Assembly: GCA_045595285.1 (NCBI GenBank)
Contig: JAZOAC010000067.1
Coordinates: 5,298 to 69,297, forward strand
DNA: 64,000 nt
Reading direction: 5' to 3'
Origin: UBA1731 sp045595285
GTDB lineage: Bacteria; Verrucomicrobiota; Kiritimatiellia; RFP12; UBA1067
Part shown: piece after piece, positions 56,811 to 64,000 of the stretch
How positions within the stretch are numbered: position 1 is the stretch's first letter
Layout of the letters: the number at the start of each line of letters is the position of its first letter
Notes under the pieces: generated by a model
Database searches by the model: none
The model's input: only the letters and a program-made list of their open reading frames with translations
What the model was told of the DNA's origin: nothing
Program-made: the position numbers and the translations under genes

Positions 56811-58405
56811 TGCGGTGGTTTATGAAAAGTCTGGTGCTGTTCTTGGTCGCTTGCGCCTTGTGTATTCAAGGTGCTGAAAAGTCCTGTGCGAAATACATAG
56901 CTTTCGCATGGGAGTTCAACAGCGACAGTCCCGAAGTTTTGCTGCGTTACGCCGACGCATTCGACAAGACTCCGCTTGACGGCGTTGGCATCAACCTCAG
57001 ATCGAGCGCCGTCATTGACGGCAAGCGAGTGCGCCTTAACTACTACAACTTCATGCACGATCCGGCGTGGCCCAAGGAGGCGTTCGCGAAACAGATTCCG
57101 CATCTTAGGGAGCTTGCCAAGCATCGTTCCATGCGCCATTCGTTTTTGAGTTCGCTCACCGCGCCGTACGAACGCCGTATCGACTGGACGGACGACGCCG
57201 AGTGGGCGCGGCTTGCCGAATCGATGCGCACGGTCGCGTGGGTCGCCAAAGAGAGCGGACTTAAAGGCATGAAGATCGACCCCGAGGATTACCGCAAACT
57301 CAAGCAGTTCTCCCGCCGCGCCGGTGAAGCGCCGTACGATGAGCTTTGCGAAATCGTCCGCCGCCGCGGACGCGAGCTTTTCGCGCCGGTCTTCGAGGAA
57401 TATCCGGATATTACGCTCCATTTCTTCTGGTTCTTCTCGCATCTTGAGCATTACACGAAATACGACCGCGCCGATGTAACGGCCATGTGCCGCGCCGACG
57501 AGAATCTCTGGCCGGCGTTTCTGAACGGCATTCTCGATGTTCTTCCCCCCGGCGCGGTCATAACCGACGGCGACGAGGACGGCTATCATCATACGGCGGC
57601 GAAGAACGGTTTCCGCAACGGCGCGTATATGTTCCATTCGCTCTATCCGCAGCTGGTCGCGCCGGAGAATCTGGATAAGTACCGCCGGCAGGTGCGCTAC
57701 GCTCCGCCCATCTACACCGCGATGTATACGAGCAGGGAAGGTTCAAACTGGTACAAGCCTCCGACGGAAGGATCACGGCTTGAGACGCTCAGGCGCGACC
57801 TTATTCAGGCGAGCGACGTTTCCGGCGGCTATGTATGGTTCTGGACCGAGACCCACCCTTGGGTCAAGCGCGCTAAAAACTGGAAACGCGGCGATCCGCG
57901 TATCCTTGATACGACCTTGCCGGAGGCGCTGCCGGGACTCTTTGAAGTTATGGAGTGGGTCAAAAATCCCGTCGCTTTCTATGACCGCAAGGTTGCGGAG
58001 CTCTCGGCGAAGGGGCAGCTTGTGAATCTTGCCGAGACGGATTCGGTGTCGGTCTCCAACGGCTATAAGACCGTTTCGCTCAAAAATGTGAAGGGCGGCG
58101 AATACTACGGCATCGCCTTCGATGTCGCGCCGGACGCGAGCGCCCGCGTCAACGTGTTTGTCCGCGACGCGAAGGGAAAGTATGTGCAGCCTTCCATCAA
58201 CATGATCTATCCCCGCGACGGCCGCGGAGTCGTGCGTATTCCGGAAGGCGGAGCGCGCGGTACGATTGTTTTCAGCGCCAGGAATCCGGCAGGCAGAAAG
58301 ACCGTATTCGAAAATCTGCGGGTGTATCGGCTTTTCCGCGAAGAAAAACCGGCGAAGGCCGATCCCGGGGAGATCAAAGACAAGCCCGTAAAGGAGAAGA
58401 AGTAA
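56804..58405 (+). CDS. secreted hydrolase-like protein, paralogue of the N-terminal domain of 52861
   Basis: 533 aa; ATG 56804, or 56822 (MKSLVLFLVACALCIQG) for a compact signal peptide. Residues about 25-400 match the N-terminal domain of the 52861 protein: YIAFAWEFNSDSPEVLLRYA, IDWTDDAEWARLAESMRTVA, GMKIDPEDYRKLKQFSRRAG, ITLHFFWFFS, ITDGDEDGY, LVAPENLDKYRRQ and PPTEGSRLETLRRDL. Conserved IDxEDY and DGDE segments are candidate catalytic sites. The C-terminus looks like a carbohydrate-binding beta-sandwich. The gene is GC-rich compared with 52861, and its stop is adjacent to the start of the next gene. Confidence 0.6.
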   Translation: MVVRWFMKSLVLFLVACALCIQGAEKSCAKYIAFAWEFNSDSPEVLLRYADAFDKTPLDGVGINLRSSAVIDGKRVRLNYYNFMHDPAWPKEAFAKQIPHLRELAKHRSMRHSFLSSLTAPYERRIDWTDDAEWARLAESMRTVAWVAKESGLKGMKIDPEDYRKLKQFSRRAGEAPYDELCEIVRRRGRELFAPVFEEYPDITLHFFWFFSHLEHYTKYDRADVTAMCRADENLWPAFLNGILDVLPPGAVITDGDEDGYHHTAAKNGFRNGAYMFHSLYPQLVAPENLDKYRRQVRYAPPIYTAMYTSREGSNWYKPPTEGSRLETLRRDLIQASDVSGGYVWFWTETHPWVKRAKNWKRGDPRILDTTLPEALPGLFEVMEWVKNPVAFYDRKVAELSAKGQLVNLAETDSVSVSNGYKTVSLKNVKGGEYYGIAFDVAPDASARVNVFVRDAKGKYVQPSINMIYPRDGRGVVRIPEGGARGTIVFSARNPAGRKTVFENLRVYRLFREEKPAKADPGEIKDKPVKEKK

Positions 58406-59782
58406 ATGACCACGAGACGCTCTTTTCTTTCGGCTTTCGCGGCGACTGCCGCCATGCCGGCGTTTTCGGCTCCGCTCGGCGACTGTCGGCTTAAGGTGGG
58501 AATCGTAAGTGACACGCATTTAAGTCCGCCGGAGGTCCACAACAGTCAGGGCGCGATCAATATGTTCAAGCGCGTCATCACCTTTTTCCGCGACCAAAAA
58601 GTCGATGCGATAATGATCGCCGGCGACCTGACCAACGGCGGACGCGCGGCGGAATTGCAGAAGACGGCCGACTGCTGGAAGGAGGTCTTCGGGTCGATAG
58701 ATGCCGGTCCCGTCAAGGTTTTCGTGACCGGCAACCATGAGCACAATTATGCCAAGGATGCGCCCAAGGTCTGGCAGGAAATCTTCGGCGAGCCGTGGTC
58801 GCCTTTCTTCATCAAGGAAGTGAAGGGATATTCGTTCGTCGGCGCGCACTGGGCGGCATGGCGTAATGAAAAGGCGTTCCGGGCTTTTCTCGACGCCAAC
58901 CGCGCGAAACTCGCCGGCGGCAAACCGTTCTTTTTCGCCCAGCACGCCCATCCGCAGAATACGTGCTACGGGACGTGGACGTGGCATCAGGCCGACGGCG
59001 GCCCGACCCACAAAGTGCTCGCCGACTGGCCCAACGCCGTCGCGTTTTCCGGTCATACCCATTATTCGATCACCGACCAGCGCAGCGTCTGGCAGGGCGC
59101 GTTCACTTCGCTCGGCACGGCATCGCTCAGGTGGCTTTCGCTGCCTTCGGGACGAGAAAACGGCAAGGGCTTCAAGAGTATCGGGCATCGGATGTCGGAT
59201 GTCGCCAGCGATTACGGCGGGGCGCAGGGAATGCTCATGAATGTCTATGACGATTACATGGTTTTCGAGCGTTGGGATTTTTCCCGCCAGGAAAAGCTCG
59301 GCGACGACTGGGAAGTTCCGGTTCTGCGCGGCAAGAACGATCCGAGGACTTATTCCTTCGCGAGCCGCGCCGAAAAATCGTCGGCGCCGGAATTTCCCGA
59401 GAGGGCGGAGCTTTCGCACAAACTCCACAAGGGACGCAACCCGAAGAAAGAGCCGGAAGATCAGATTATTCTGACGTTTCCGACCGCAGTCTCGCCGGAC
59501 GATCTTTCGCGGGTCATGGATTACGAAGTCTCGGCGGAACTTTATTCCGCCGATGTAGTCCTTCCCTGGCGCATGAAGCGCGTCTATCAGACCGGCTTTA
59601 CGCGTAACCCGCGACACGTGACGCCGACGCAAAGCTGCATTTTCGGCATCGGCGAACTGCCGCCGCCGCCGTTCCGCTTCCGGGTGACGCCGCGCAATTC
59701 CTTCGGCAAATGCGGAAAGAGCCTCTTTCTGTATCAGCGCAAAGCGCTTATTGAAGATCCTTCAACGAAAGGAAAAAAATGA
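58406..59782 (+). CDS. Tat-exported calcineurin-like metallophosphoesterase
   Basis: 458 aa. Twin-arginine signal MTTRRSFLSAFAATAAMPAF with cleavage near FSA. Metal-ligand motifs: VGIVSDTHLSP (D, H), IMIAGDLTNGG (GD), VFVTGNHEHN (GNH), FFAQHAHPQNT and FSGHTHYS (GHTH). The C-terminal 160 residues are a beta domain. It probably hydrolyses phosphate esters or nucleotides in the periplasm. The ATG follows the preceding TAA with no gap, and the next gene overlaps its stop by ATGA, so three genes from 56804 form an operon. Confidence 0.88.
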   Translation: MTTRRSFLSAFAATAAMPAFSAPLGDCRLKVGIVSDTHLSPPEVHNSQGAINMFKRVITFFRDQKVDAIMIAGDLTNGGRAAELQKTADCWKEVFGSIDAGPVKVFVTGNHEHNYAKDAPKVWQEIFGEPWSPFFIKEVKGYSFVGAHWAAWRNEKAFRAFLDANRAKLAGGKPFFFAQHAHPQNTCYGTWTWHQADGGPTHKVLADWPNAVAFSGHTHYSITDQRSVWQGAFTSLGTASLRWLSLPSGRENGKGFKSIGHRMSDVASDYGGAQGMLMNVYDDYMVFERWDFSRQEKLGDDWEVPVLRGKNDPRTYSFASRAEKSSAPEFPERAELSHKLHKGRNPKKEPEDQIILTFPTAVSPDDLSRVMDYEVSAELYSADVVLPWRMKRVYQTGFTRNPRHVTPTQSCIFGIGELPPPPFRFRVTPRNSFGKCGKSLFLYQRKALIEDPSTKGKK

Positions 59783-62700
59783 TGAACATCTCGAAACTTC
59801 TCGTTGCAATAATTGCCGCGTTAGGAGCCTTCGCTTTGACGGCGGATCCTAACGTCGCATACACGGAAAACGCGACCGTCGCCGACGCGCTGGCGCTTGA
59901 CGGCGAATACATAATTGATGTTGCCTCCGGCGTTACCGTAACCTATACCGGCGAAATATCCGGCACGGGGCCTTTGCGCAAAACCGGCGACGGAATGCTG
60001 GTGTTGAATCCTGCTGGTGGAGATAATGCATTTACGGAAGGTGTGCAGATTTCGCAAGGTGTAATTCGTGCCGATACGGCAGGGGCGTTGGGTACCGGTG
60101 AGATATTCCTTGACGGAACGCTTACAGCGAAGGACAGCAAGAACAGAACCTATGGTTTCCGGCGGCAGATTTTCTTCAATGCCGACGGCGCCACCTTCAA
60201 CAACAAGATTCGGATTGAAGGGTATGACGGAGCCAGCAGTTATTCATATTTGCAGGCATTCATAAGAACCGATGTCAAGACTGTTCTCTCCGGCGAGATT
60301 GATCTGAGTGCGTTGAAACAGTATACGGTAGGATGCAACGCCAATTTTTCAAGCGGTACATCAGCGCCGTCTTCCGCATTGCTCCATTTCACCAAAGGGG
60401 TGTCATGGCCGGGGAAGACGCTTCGCGTGAATGCGTACGGAGATGTCCGTTTCGACGGACCTGTTGTTCTGGGGTCGATGACGGTCGGTTACAACAGTGC
60501 ATTGGGAGGGGATATCATACTTGCTTCCAAAGAAAACAAGATAACTAACATTTCGCTCAATCGCGCAAATATTGTTGCCGCCGATGATTCTGTTATTTCA
60601 GGAACGGTATTTTCGGTTTCAAGAGGATTTTCAAGCCAGTCGTATTCGGCGCTCAATCTTAGCGGTAAAAACCAGACACTCGCTTCGCTTCAGTATGACA
60701 GCGGCAGTGCAAAAAACTATTACAGCGATAAATCAGTCTATATTCTTTCATCGGATCCGGCGTTTCTGCGCTTGATCGGAGAGGGAACGTCGCGTACAAG
60801 CTATCAGACGCTTTCAGGAAAGGTTTCGCTGGTGGTCGATGCCGCCGATTATCCAGACTTTACTCAGACATTCGCCAATCGCGCACATACGACGAGCGGA
60901 ACCTTGTCGGTCTCCAACGGAACGCTCGCCGTAACGCTCGGTGCGACGTTCAAGAATGTCGGTGAAATCCATATCGGCGAAAACGGAACCTTGACGGCGG
61001 ACGCCTCTTCGGTGCTTTCGGGTATGTTCCTCGGCATCACCAACATGGTGGTGGACGGAAATATGACTTTGGGCGCAAACATTTCAAATCCGTTTACGGA
61101 TGAAGTCATCGATCTTACGCTCGGTGGGAACGCCGCATTGACGTTGCCGCCTACGATGGTGATGAGAGTCAAATCGCTGACAGTTGCAGGAGTGAAGGTC
61201 GCCAACAAGACAAAATGGGGCGTGAACGGAGAGGCTCTTGAACAGCTGAAAGGAGGCACCATAGTTGTTGATGACGGAAGCTCTGAGGTTGTGAGTGCCG
61301 TCTGGACTGGAAACGGAGGCGATACCTTCATTGCATCCGTTGCAAACTGGAGCACAGATCCCTCGCTTCCGGCACTTGATGACATGATGACTTTTGCTGA
61401 ATTTGCGACAGGAGGAAATGAAGCTTCAGTGGATCGTGCGGTTTCATTTTACGGAATCAGGCTTTCGGCGGTCGGCGGTTTTACGTTTTCAAAGGCTTCC
61501 GACAGCGCGTCGGTGTCAATCGGCGAGGGTGGACTTGCCACGACGCCCCCGTCTGCTGATTCCTCGGCGGTCTACACGTTCAAAGTTCCGCTGATTACGG
61601 AGAACAAGCAGGTGCTTGATATCGCAGCCGGAACTGTCGTCAAGGCCGATGCCGGATTCAAAGATGTTTCCGGAGGTCGGATCGACAAGAAGGGAGCCGG
61701 TGAATTTTCGATATCCGGCAACAGTGTCATCGCCGGATCGCTCGTTCATAACGAAGGGACACTGCGCTTCGCCGGAGATATCGGCGCTCCAGTGGGCGTA
61801 AGCCAAGGCACCGCGACCAAATTCGGTGTAAGCACCATTACTGTTCCGGGCAATATTGAGGGTTTGACAACGATTCTTGACGGCGTTACTTTCTATAAGC
61901 CCGTCTGGATGGCAGGTCGCGGAGATGTAGATGACAAAACCGTAAACTGGCTGCAGTTCGGTGTCGCCTCTACCAACGTGTTTAAAGAGGATGCCGTATT
62001 CTACACCAATGTTGGATATCTCAACCTTGACAGCGATTCCGCGCTGGTGTTTGAAAAGGGGGGCGATTTCTCAAGTACGGTCAATTTCTGCAACGGCACC
62101 TTGATTGTGAAAGGTGGTAAAGTGACTGCGGTAACTGGCAATGGTCTCTATTTGAGGAAGGGTTCGATACGCCTTGAGACGAAGGGTAATCAGATAACGC
62201 TTCGCGGACGCAGCGTGCGCAAGGCGGAATTTCTGGTCGATTATGCCGTCACCAACCGGTATCTGGAATTCGATACCGATTATCCGCAGATATATATGAA
62301 CGGGACGGTACAGCATTGTACAACGTTCAGAGCGACTTCCGGCTCTAAGATTTGGGGCGGCGAAGGGCCTGCAAAGTTGATAGTCTCTGACGGTTCCGGC
62401 ACTGAAGACACTTCATATATGTATGGCGGCATTGAAGGGAATGTAAGTTTAGTGCAGGCTACGGCCAATACATTCAGCATTTATTCCGACAGTAAATCCA
62501 CCGGCGATCTTGAGGTCCGGAAAGGGACTCTGAATCTTGGCATAACCTATAAGAAAGACGGTATCACAATAGATTCGACCGGGGCCTGGCGCAACGGCAC
62601 GAACATTGTCGTGCGCGGCACCGGCAAATTGAAGACTTCCGCCGCGAATCAGTTCAACCGCGAACATACGGTCATGAAGTTGTCGGAGGACGGAGTCGTC

Positions 62701-62880
62701 GAAATTCCGGAAGGTGTTATGCAGGTTGTTCGTGAACTGCATATTGACGGTGTTCGTGTTCCGGGTGGAGTCTACGGGGGTGCAGGAGCACCGAATTCTG
62801 CGAACAAGGCCTATGCCAAGCATTTTGCCGGAGCGGGAATATTAAAGACTTTCTGCGGCATGACAATAGTGGTGCGGTAA
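59779..62880 (+). CDS. large secreted beta-solenoid protein with autotransporter-associated-type repeats
   Basis: 1033 aa. Signal peptide (MNISKLLVAIIAALGAFALT, cleavage near ADP). GTGPLRKTGDGMLVLNPAGG and ISQGVIRADTAGALGTGEIF match the autotransporter-associated beta-strand repeat (GxGxLxKxGxGxLxL...G.NTYTGGTTVSAGTL); further copies include GGRIDKKGAGEFSISGNSVI and SLVHNEGTLRFAGD. No outer-membrane barrel is present. The C-terminus GMTIVVR ends at the stop like 50169, 34665 and 498. The gene overlaps the phosphoesterase gene by ATGA. It is a likely cell-surface or secreted structure protein. Confidence 0.75.
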   Translation: MMNISKLLVAIIAALGAFALTADPNVAYTENATVADALALDGEYIIDVASGVTVTYTGEISGTGPLRKTGDGMLVLNPAGGDNAFTEGVQISQGVIRADTAGALGTGEIFLDGTLTAKDSKNRTYGFRRQIFFNADGATFNNKIRIEGYDGASSYSYLQAFIRTDVKTVLSGEIDLSALKQYTVGCNANFSSGTSAPSSALLHFTKGVSWPGKTLRVNAYGDVRFDGPVVLGSMTVGYNSALGGDIILASKENKITNISLNRANIVAADDSVISGTVFSVSRGFSSQSYSALNLSGKNQTLASLQYDSGSAKNYYSDKSVYILSSDPAFLRLIGEGTSRTSYQTLSGKVSLVVDAADYPDFTQTFANRAHTTSGTLSVSNGTLAVTLGATFKNVGEIHIGENGTLTADASSVLSGMFLGITNMVVDGNMTLGANISNPFTDEVIDLTLGGNAALTLPPTMVMRVKSLTVAGVKVANKTKWGVNGEALEQLKGGTIVVDDGSSEVVSAVWTGNGGDTFIASVANWSTDPSLPALDDMMTFAEFATGGNEASVDRAVSFYGIRLSAVGGFTFSKASDSASVSIGEGGLATTPPSADSSAVYTFKVPLITENKQVLDIAAGTVVKADAGFKDVSGGRIDKKGAGEFSISGNSVIAGSLVHNEGTLRFAGDIGAPVGVSQGTATKFGVSTITVPGNIEGLTTILDGVTFYKPVWMAGRGDVDDKTVNWLQFGVASTNVFKEDAVFYTNVGYLNLDSDSALVFEKGGDFSSTVNFCNGTLIVKGGKVTAVTGNGLYLRKGSIRLETKGNQITLRGRSVRKAEFLVDYAVTNRYLEFDTDYPQIYMNGTVQHCTTFRATSGSKIWGGEGPAKLIVSDGSGTEDTSYMYGGIEGNVSLVQATANTFSIYSDSKSTGDLEVRKGTLNLGITYKKDGITIDSTGAWRNGTNIVVRGTGKLKTSAANQFNREHTVMKLSEDGVVEIPEGVMQVVRELHIDGVRVPGGVYGGAGAPNSANKAYAKHFAGAGILKTFCGMTIVVR

Positions 62881-63285
62881 TGCCGAATTGAGGGGACACC
62901 CTTATCTCGGCCATTCCTGTCATGCCCATTTTCACCCTGCCGCTTGCCCGCTCTTGCCCATTACATTGCTGTGCTTGAAGGTTCGATGGTCGTGCCCTAC
63001 TTCAAGGGCGGGGGAAAGTCATGGAGATTGCAGGTCGCCCAGTTTGCAGGCACTCACTGTAGGATGTGATTTTATCTGAACAGTCGATTACTGATAAATA
63101 ATTGTGTCGATTGCAGAAATAAGGGAACAGGGGCGACGGTAGGCCGACAAGGTTCGATTCTGACGGGGGTGGGGATTGTACGGTTTGTATTGAGGGACTT
63201 TAGTTGTCACTGATTTTTTTGTTTTTTGTTTGGTTTCTGCCATGTATCGACGGCAGCACAGCATAACGTGGTATAATACGCCGCC
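62881..63285. other. intergenic stretch, mostly featureless
   Basis: Apart from the promoter at its end, nothing definite. It has a GGTTCGATTC-like string near 63150 but no cloverleaf around it, and no coding frame of note. Confidence 0.5.
63269..63277 (+). promoter_or_regulatory. extended -10 promoter of the DMT-family gene, leaderless
   Basis: TGG-TATAAT ends eight bases before the ATG at 63286; no ribosome-binding site fits. Confidence 0.65.
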
Positions 63286-63633
63286 ATGGCGAACATAAAT
63301 TGGACAACGGTGGGGCTTCTGGTCCTTTCGAATCTTGTGATGCTGTACGCGTGGTACGGTCATTTGAGGAGTCTGTCGAATGCTCCGGTTTGGGCGGTGA
63401 TTCTCGTCTCGTGGCTAATTGCTCTTGGCGAGTACTGCCTCATGGTGCCGGCGAACAGGATGGGGGCGAGGACCATGTCGCTCGAGCAGCTGAAAATCGT
63501 CCAGGAGGCGGTCTCGCTCCTGACGTTTGTTCCGTTTTCGCTCCTCGTCATGAAGGAGCAGGTTTCGTGGAACTATGCGGCGGCGGCATGTTGCATCTTC
63601 GCGGCGGTGTTCTTCATATTCAGGGGACCGTGA
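63286..63633 (+). CDS. DMT-family membrane protein (DUF486)
   Basis: 115 aa with four predicted membrane helices (TVGLLVLSNLVMLYAWYGHL, VWAVILVSWLIALGEYCLMV, LTFVPFSLLVMKE and AAAACCIFAAVFFIF). The motifs LIALGEYCLMVPANRMG and TMSLEQLKIVQEAVSL are characteristic of DUF486, where PANRxG and QLKxxQE are conserved. Small DMT-type proteins often act as pairs; a transported substrate is unknown. The start 8 bases after the -10 box implies a leaderless mRNA. Confidence 0.9.
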   Translation: MANINWTTVGLLVLSNLVMLYAWYGHLRSLSNAPVWAVILVSWLIALGEYCLMVPANRMGARTMSLEQLKIVQEAVSLLTFVPFSLLVMKEQVSWNYAAAACCIFAAVFFIFRGP

Positions 63634-63671
63634 AAAGAATAAAGTTTTGCTTGCCTAATTGATGGCTGATA

Positions 63672-63680
63672 TGGGATAAT
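63672..63680 (+). promoter_or_regulatory. extended -10 promoter of the PFOR gene
   Basis: TGG-GATAAT (63672-63680); TTGCCT at 63651-63656 gives an 18-base spacer. AAAGGGAG then precedes the ATG at 63733. Confidence 0.6.
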
Positions 63681-63732
63681 ACCCCGCTGATTGCAGAAAT
63701 TTCGCTTTCAAACAAAAAGGGAGTACATAATA

Positions 63733-64000
63733 ATGGCAAAGAAGATCATGGTTGACGGCAATACCGCCGCAGCCCAAATCGCTTTCGCGTGTTCCGAAGT
63801 GGCGGCGATCTATCCGATCACCCCGTCCTCACCGATGGCGGAAACCTGCGATGAGCTCGCTGCTCACGCAAAGAAGAACATATGGGGCTCGATTCCGAGC
63901 GTGGTTGAGATGGAGTCCGAGGGCGGCGCGGCCGGTGCGGTCCATGGCGCGCTCACGACGGGTTCTCTTACGACGACCTTCACGGCGTCGCAGGGTCTCC
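63733..64000 (+). CDS. nifJ: pyruvate:ferredoxin oxidoreductase, 5' part
   Basis: 89 codons before the window ends. MVDGNTAAAQIAFACSEVAA, IYPITPSSPMAETCDELAAH, GSIPSVVEMESEGGAAGAVH and TTTFTASQGL match the N-terminal pyruvate-binding domain of NifJ/PFOR (YPITPSSxM and TFTASQGLLLM). The enzyme converts pyruvate and CoA to acetyl-CoA, CO2 and reduced ferredoxin under anaerobic conditions. AAAGGGAG lies nine bases before the ATG. Confidence 0.92.
   Translation, partial: MAKKIMVDGNTAAAQIAFACSEVAAIYPITPSSPMAETCDELAAHAKKNIWGSIPSVVEMESEGGAAGAVHGALTTGSLTTTFTASQGL

Noticed and set aside
63140..63175. GGTTCGATTC-like string resembling a tRNA T-arm
   Set aside because: No acceptor, D or anticodon arms can be paired around it.

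Overview
The window reads as chromosome of an uncultured, anaerobic, carbohydrate-degrading Gram-negative bacterium, most likely a gut lineage of the Kiritimatiellota/Verrucomicrobiota. That placement is an inference from the mix of genes: many large secreted glycoside hydrolases, formylglycine-generating-enzyme-like (FGE-like) surface proteins, Tat-exported sugar oxidoreductases, a TonB/ExbB/ExbD set, pyruvate:ferredoxin oxidoreductase and a PPi-type phosphofructokinase. No rRNA or other marker is present to confirm it. Promoters share an extended -10 box (TGN-TATAAT), and at least three genes begin 8-9 nt after it, as expected for leaderless mRNAs.

Layout. 1-5269: end of an FGE-like protein, a small secreted protein, a putative glycoside hydrolase and a GH78 alpha-L-rhamnosidase. 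5270-14350: an accessory, partly decayed island. It holds a two-gene module with an in-frame stop, a LuxR tail fragment, a Schlafen/AlbA-type regulator, a fragment of a type IIG restriction-modification gene behind a frameshifted serine recombinase, a DUF4143 ATPase, a deleted group II intron sitting at the 5' end of a short-chain dehydrogenase, and several families of dispersed and inverted repeats. 14451-25664: sugar isomerase and Gfo/Idh/MocA lipoproteins, a phosphoribosyltransferase, YgiQ, the rbfA-truB-ribF ribosome/flavin cluster and a 1489-aa two-module glycosidase coupled to ribF. 25844-28567: exbB-exbD-tonB-larB. 28572-31472 (minus): a five-gene Flp/TadE/TadG pilin operon. 31494-34359: mtaB and rhamnulokinase. 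34665-39210: a small secreted protein, an FGE-like protein and a DUF4091 hydrolase. 39694-47867: core metabolism (argF, an RsmC-like methyltransferase, an AroE-AroK fusion, a PfkB kinase, Nif3, histidinol phosphatase, PPi-PFK, an ECF ATPase). 48107-62880: a second secreted polysaccharide-degradation region with two beta-solenoid proteins, two paralogues of an unrecognised hydrolase family and a Tat phosphoesterase. 62881-64000: a DMT-family membrane protein and the start of pyruvate:ferredoxin oxidoreductase.

How it fits together. The secreted hydrolases would release rhamnose and other sugars outside the cytoplasm. TonB/ExbBD energises outer-membrane uptake. RhaB, the PfkB kinase and PPi-PFK feed glycolysis, and PFOR oxidises pyruvate anaerobically. 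The most interesting unexplained signals are three. First, a nearly identical 68-69 bp leader encodes a conserved short peptide upstream of two hydrolase genes 8.7 kb apart. Second, several secreted proteins share a C-terminal G-hydrophobic-Arg ending. Third, a pair of paralogous secreted proteins fits no glycosidase family I recognise.
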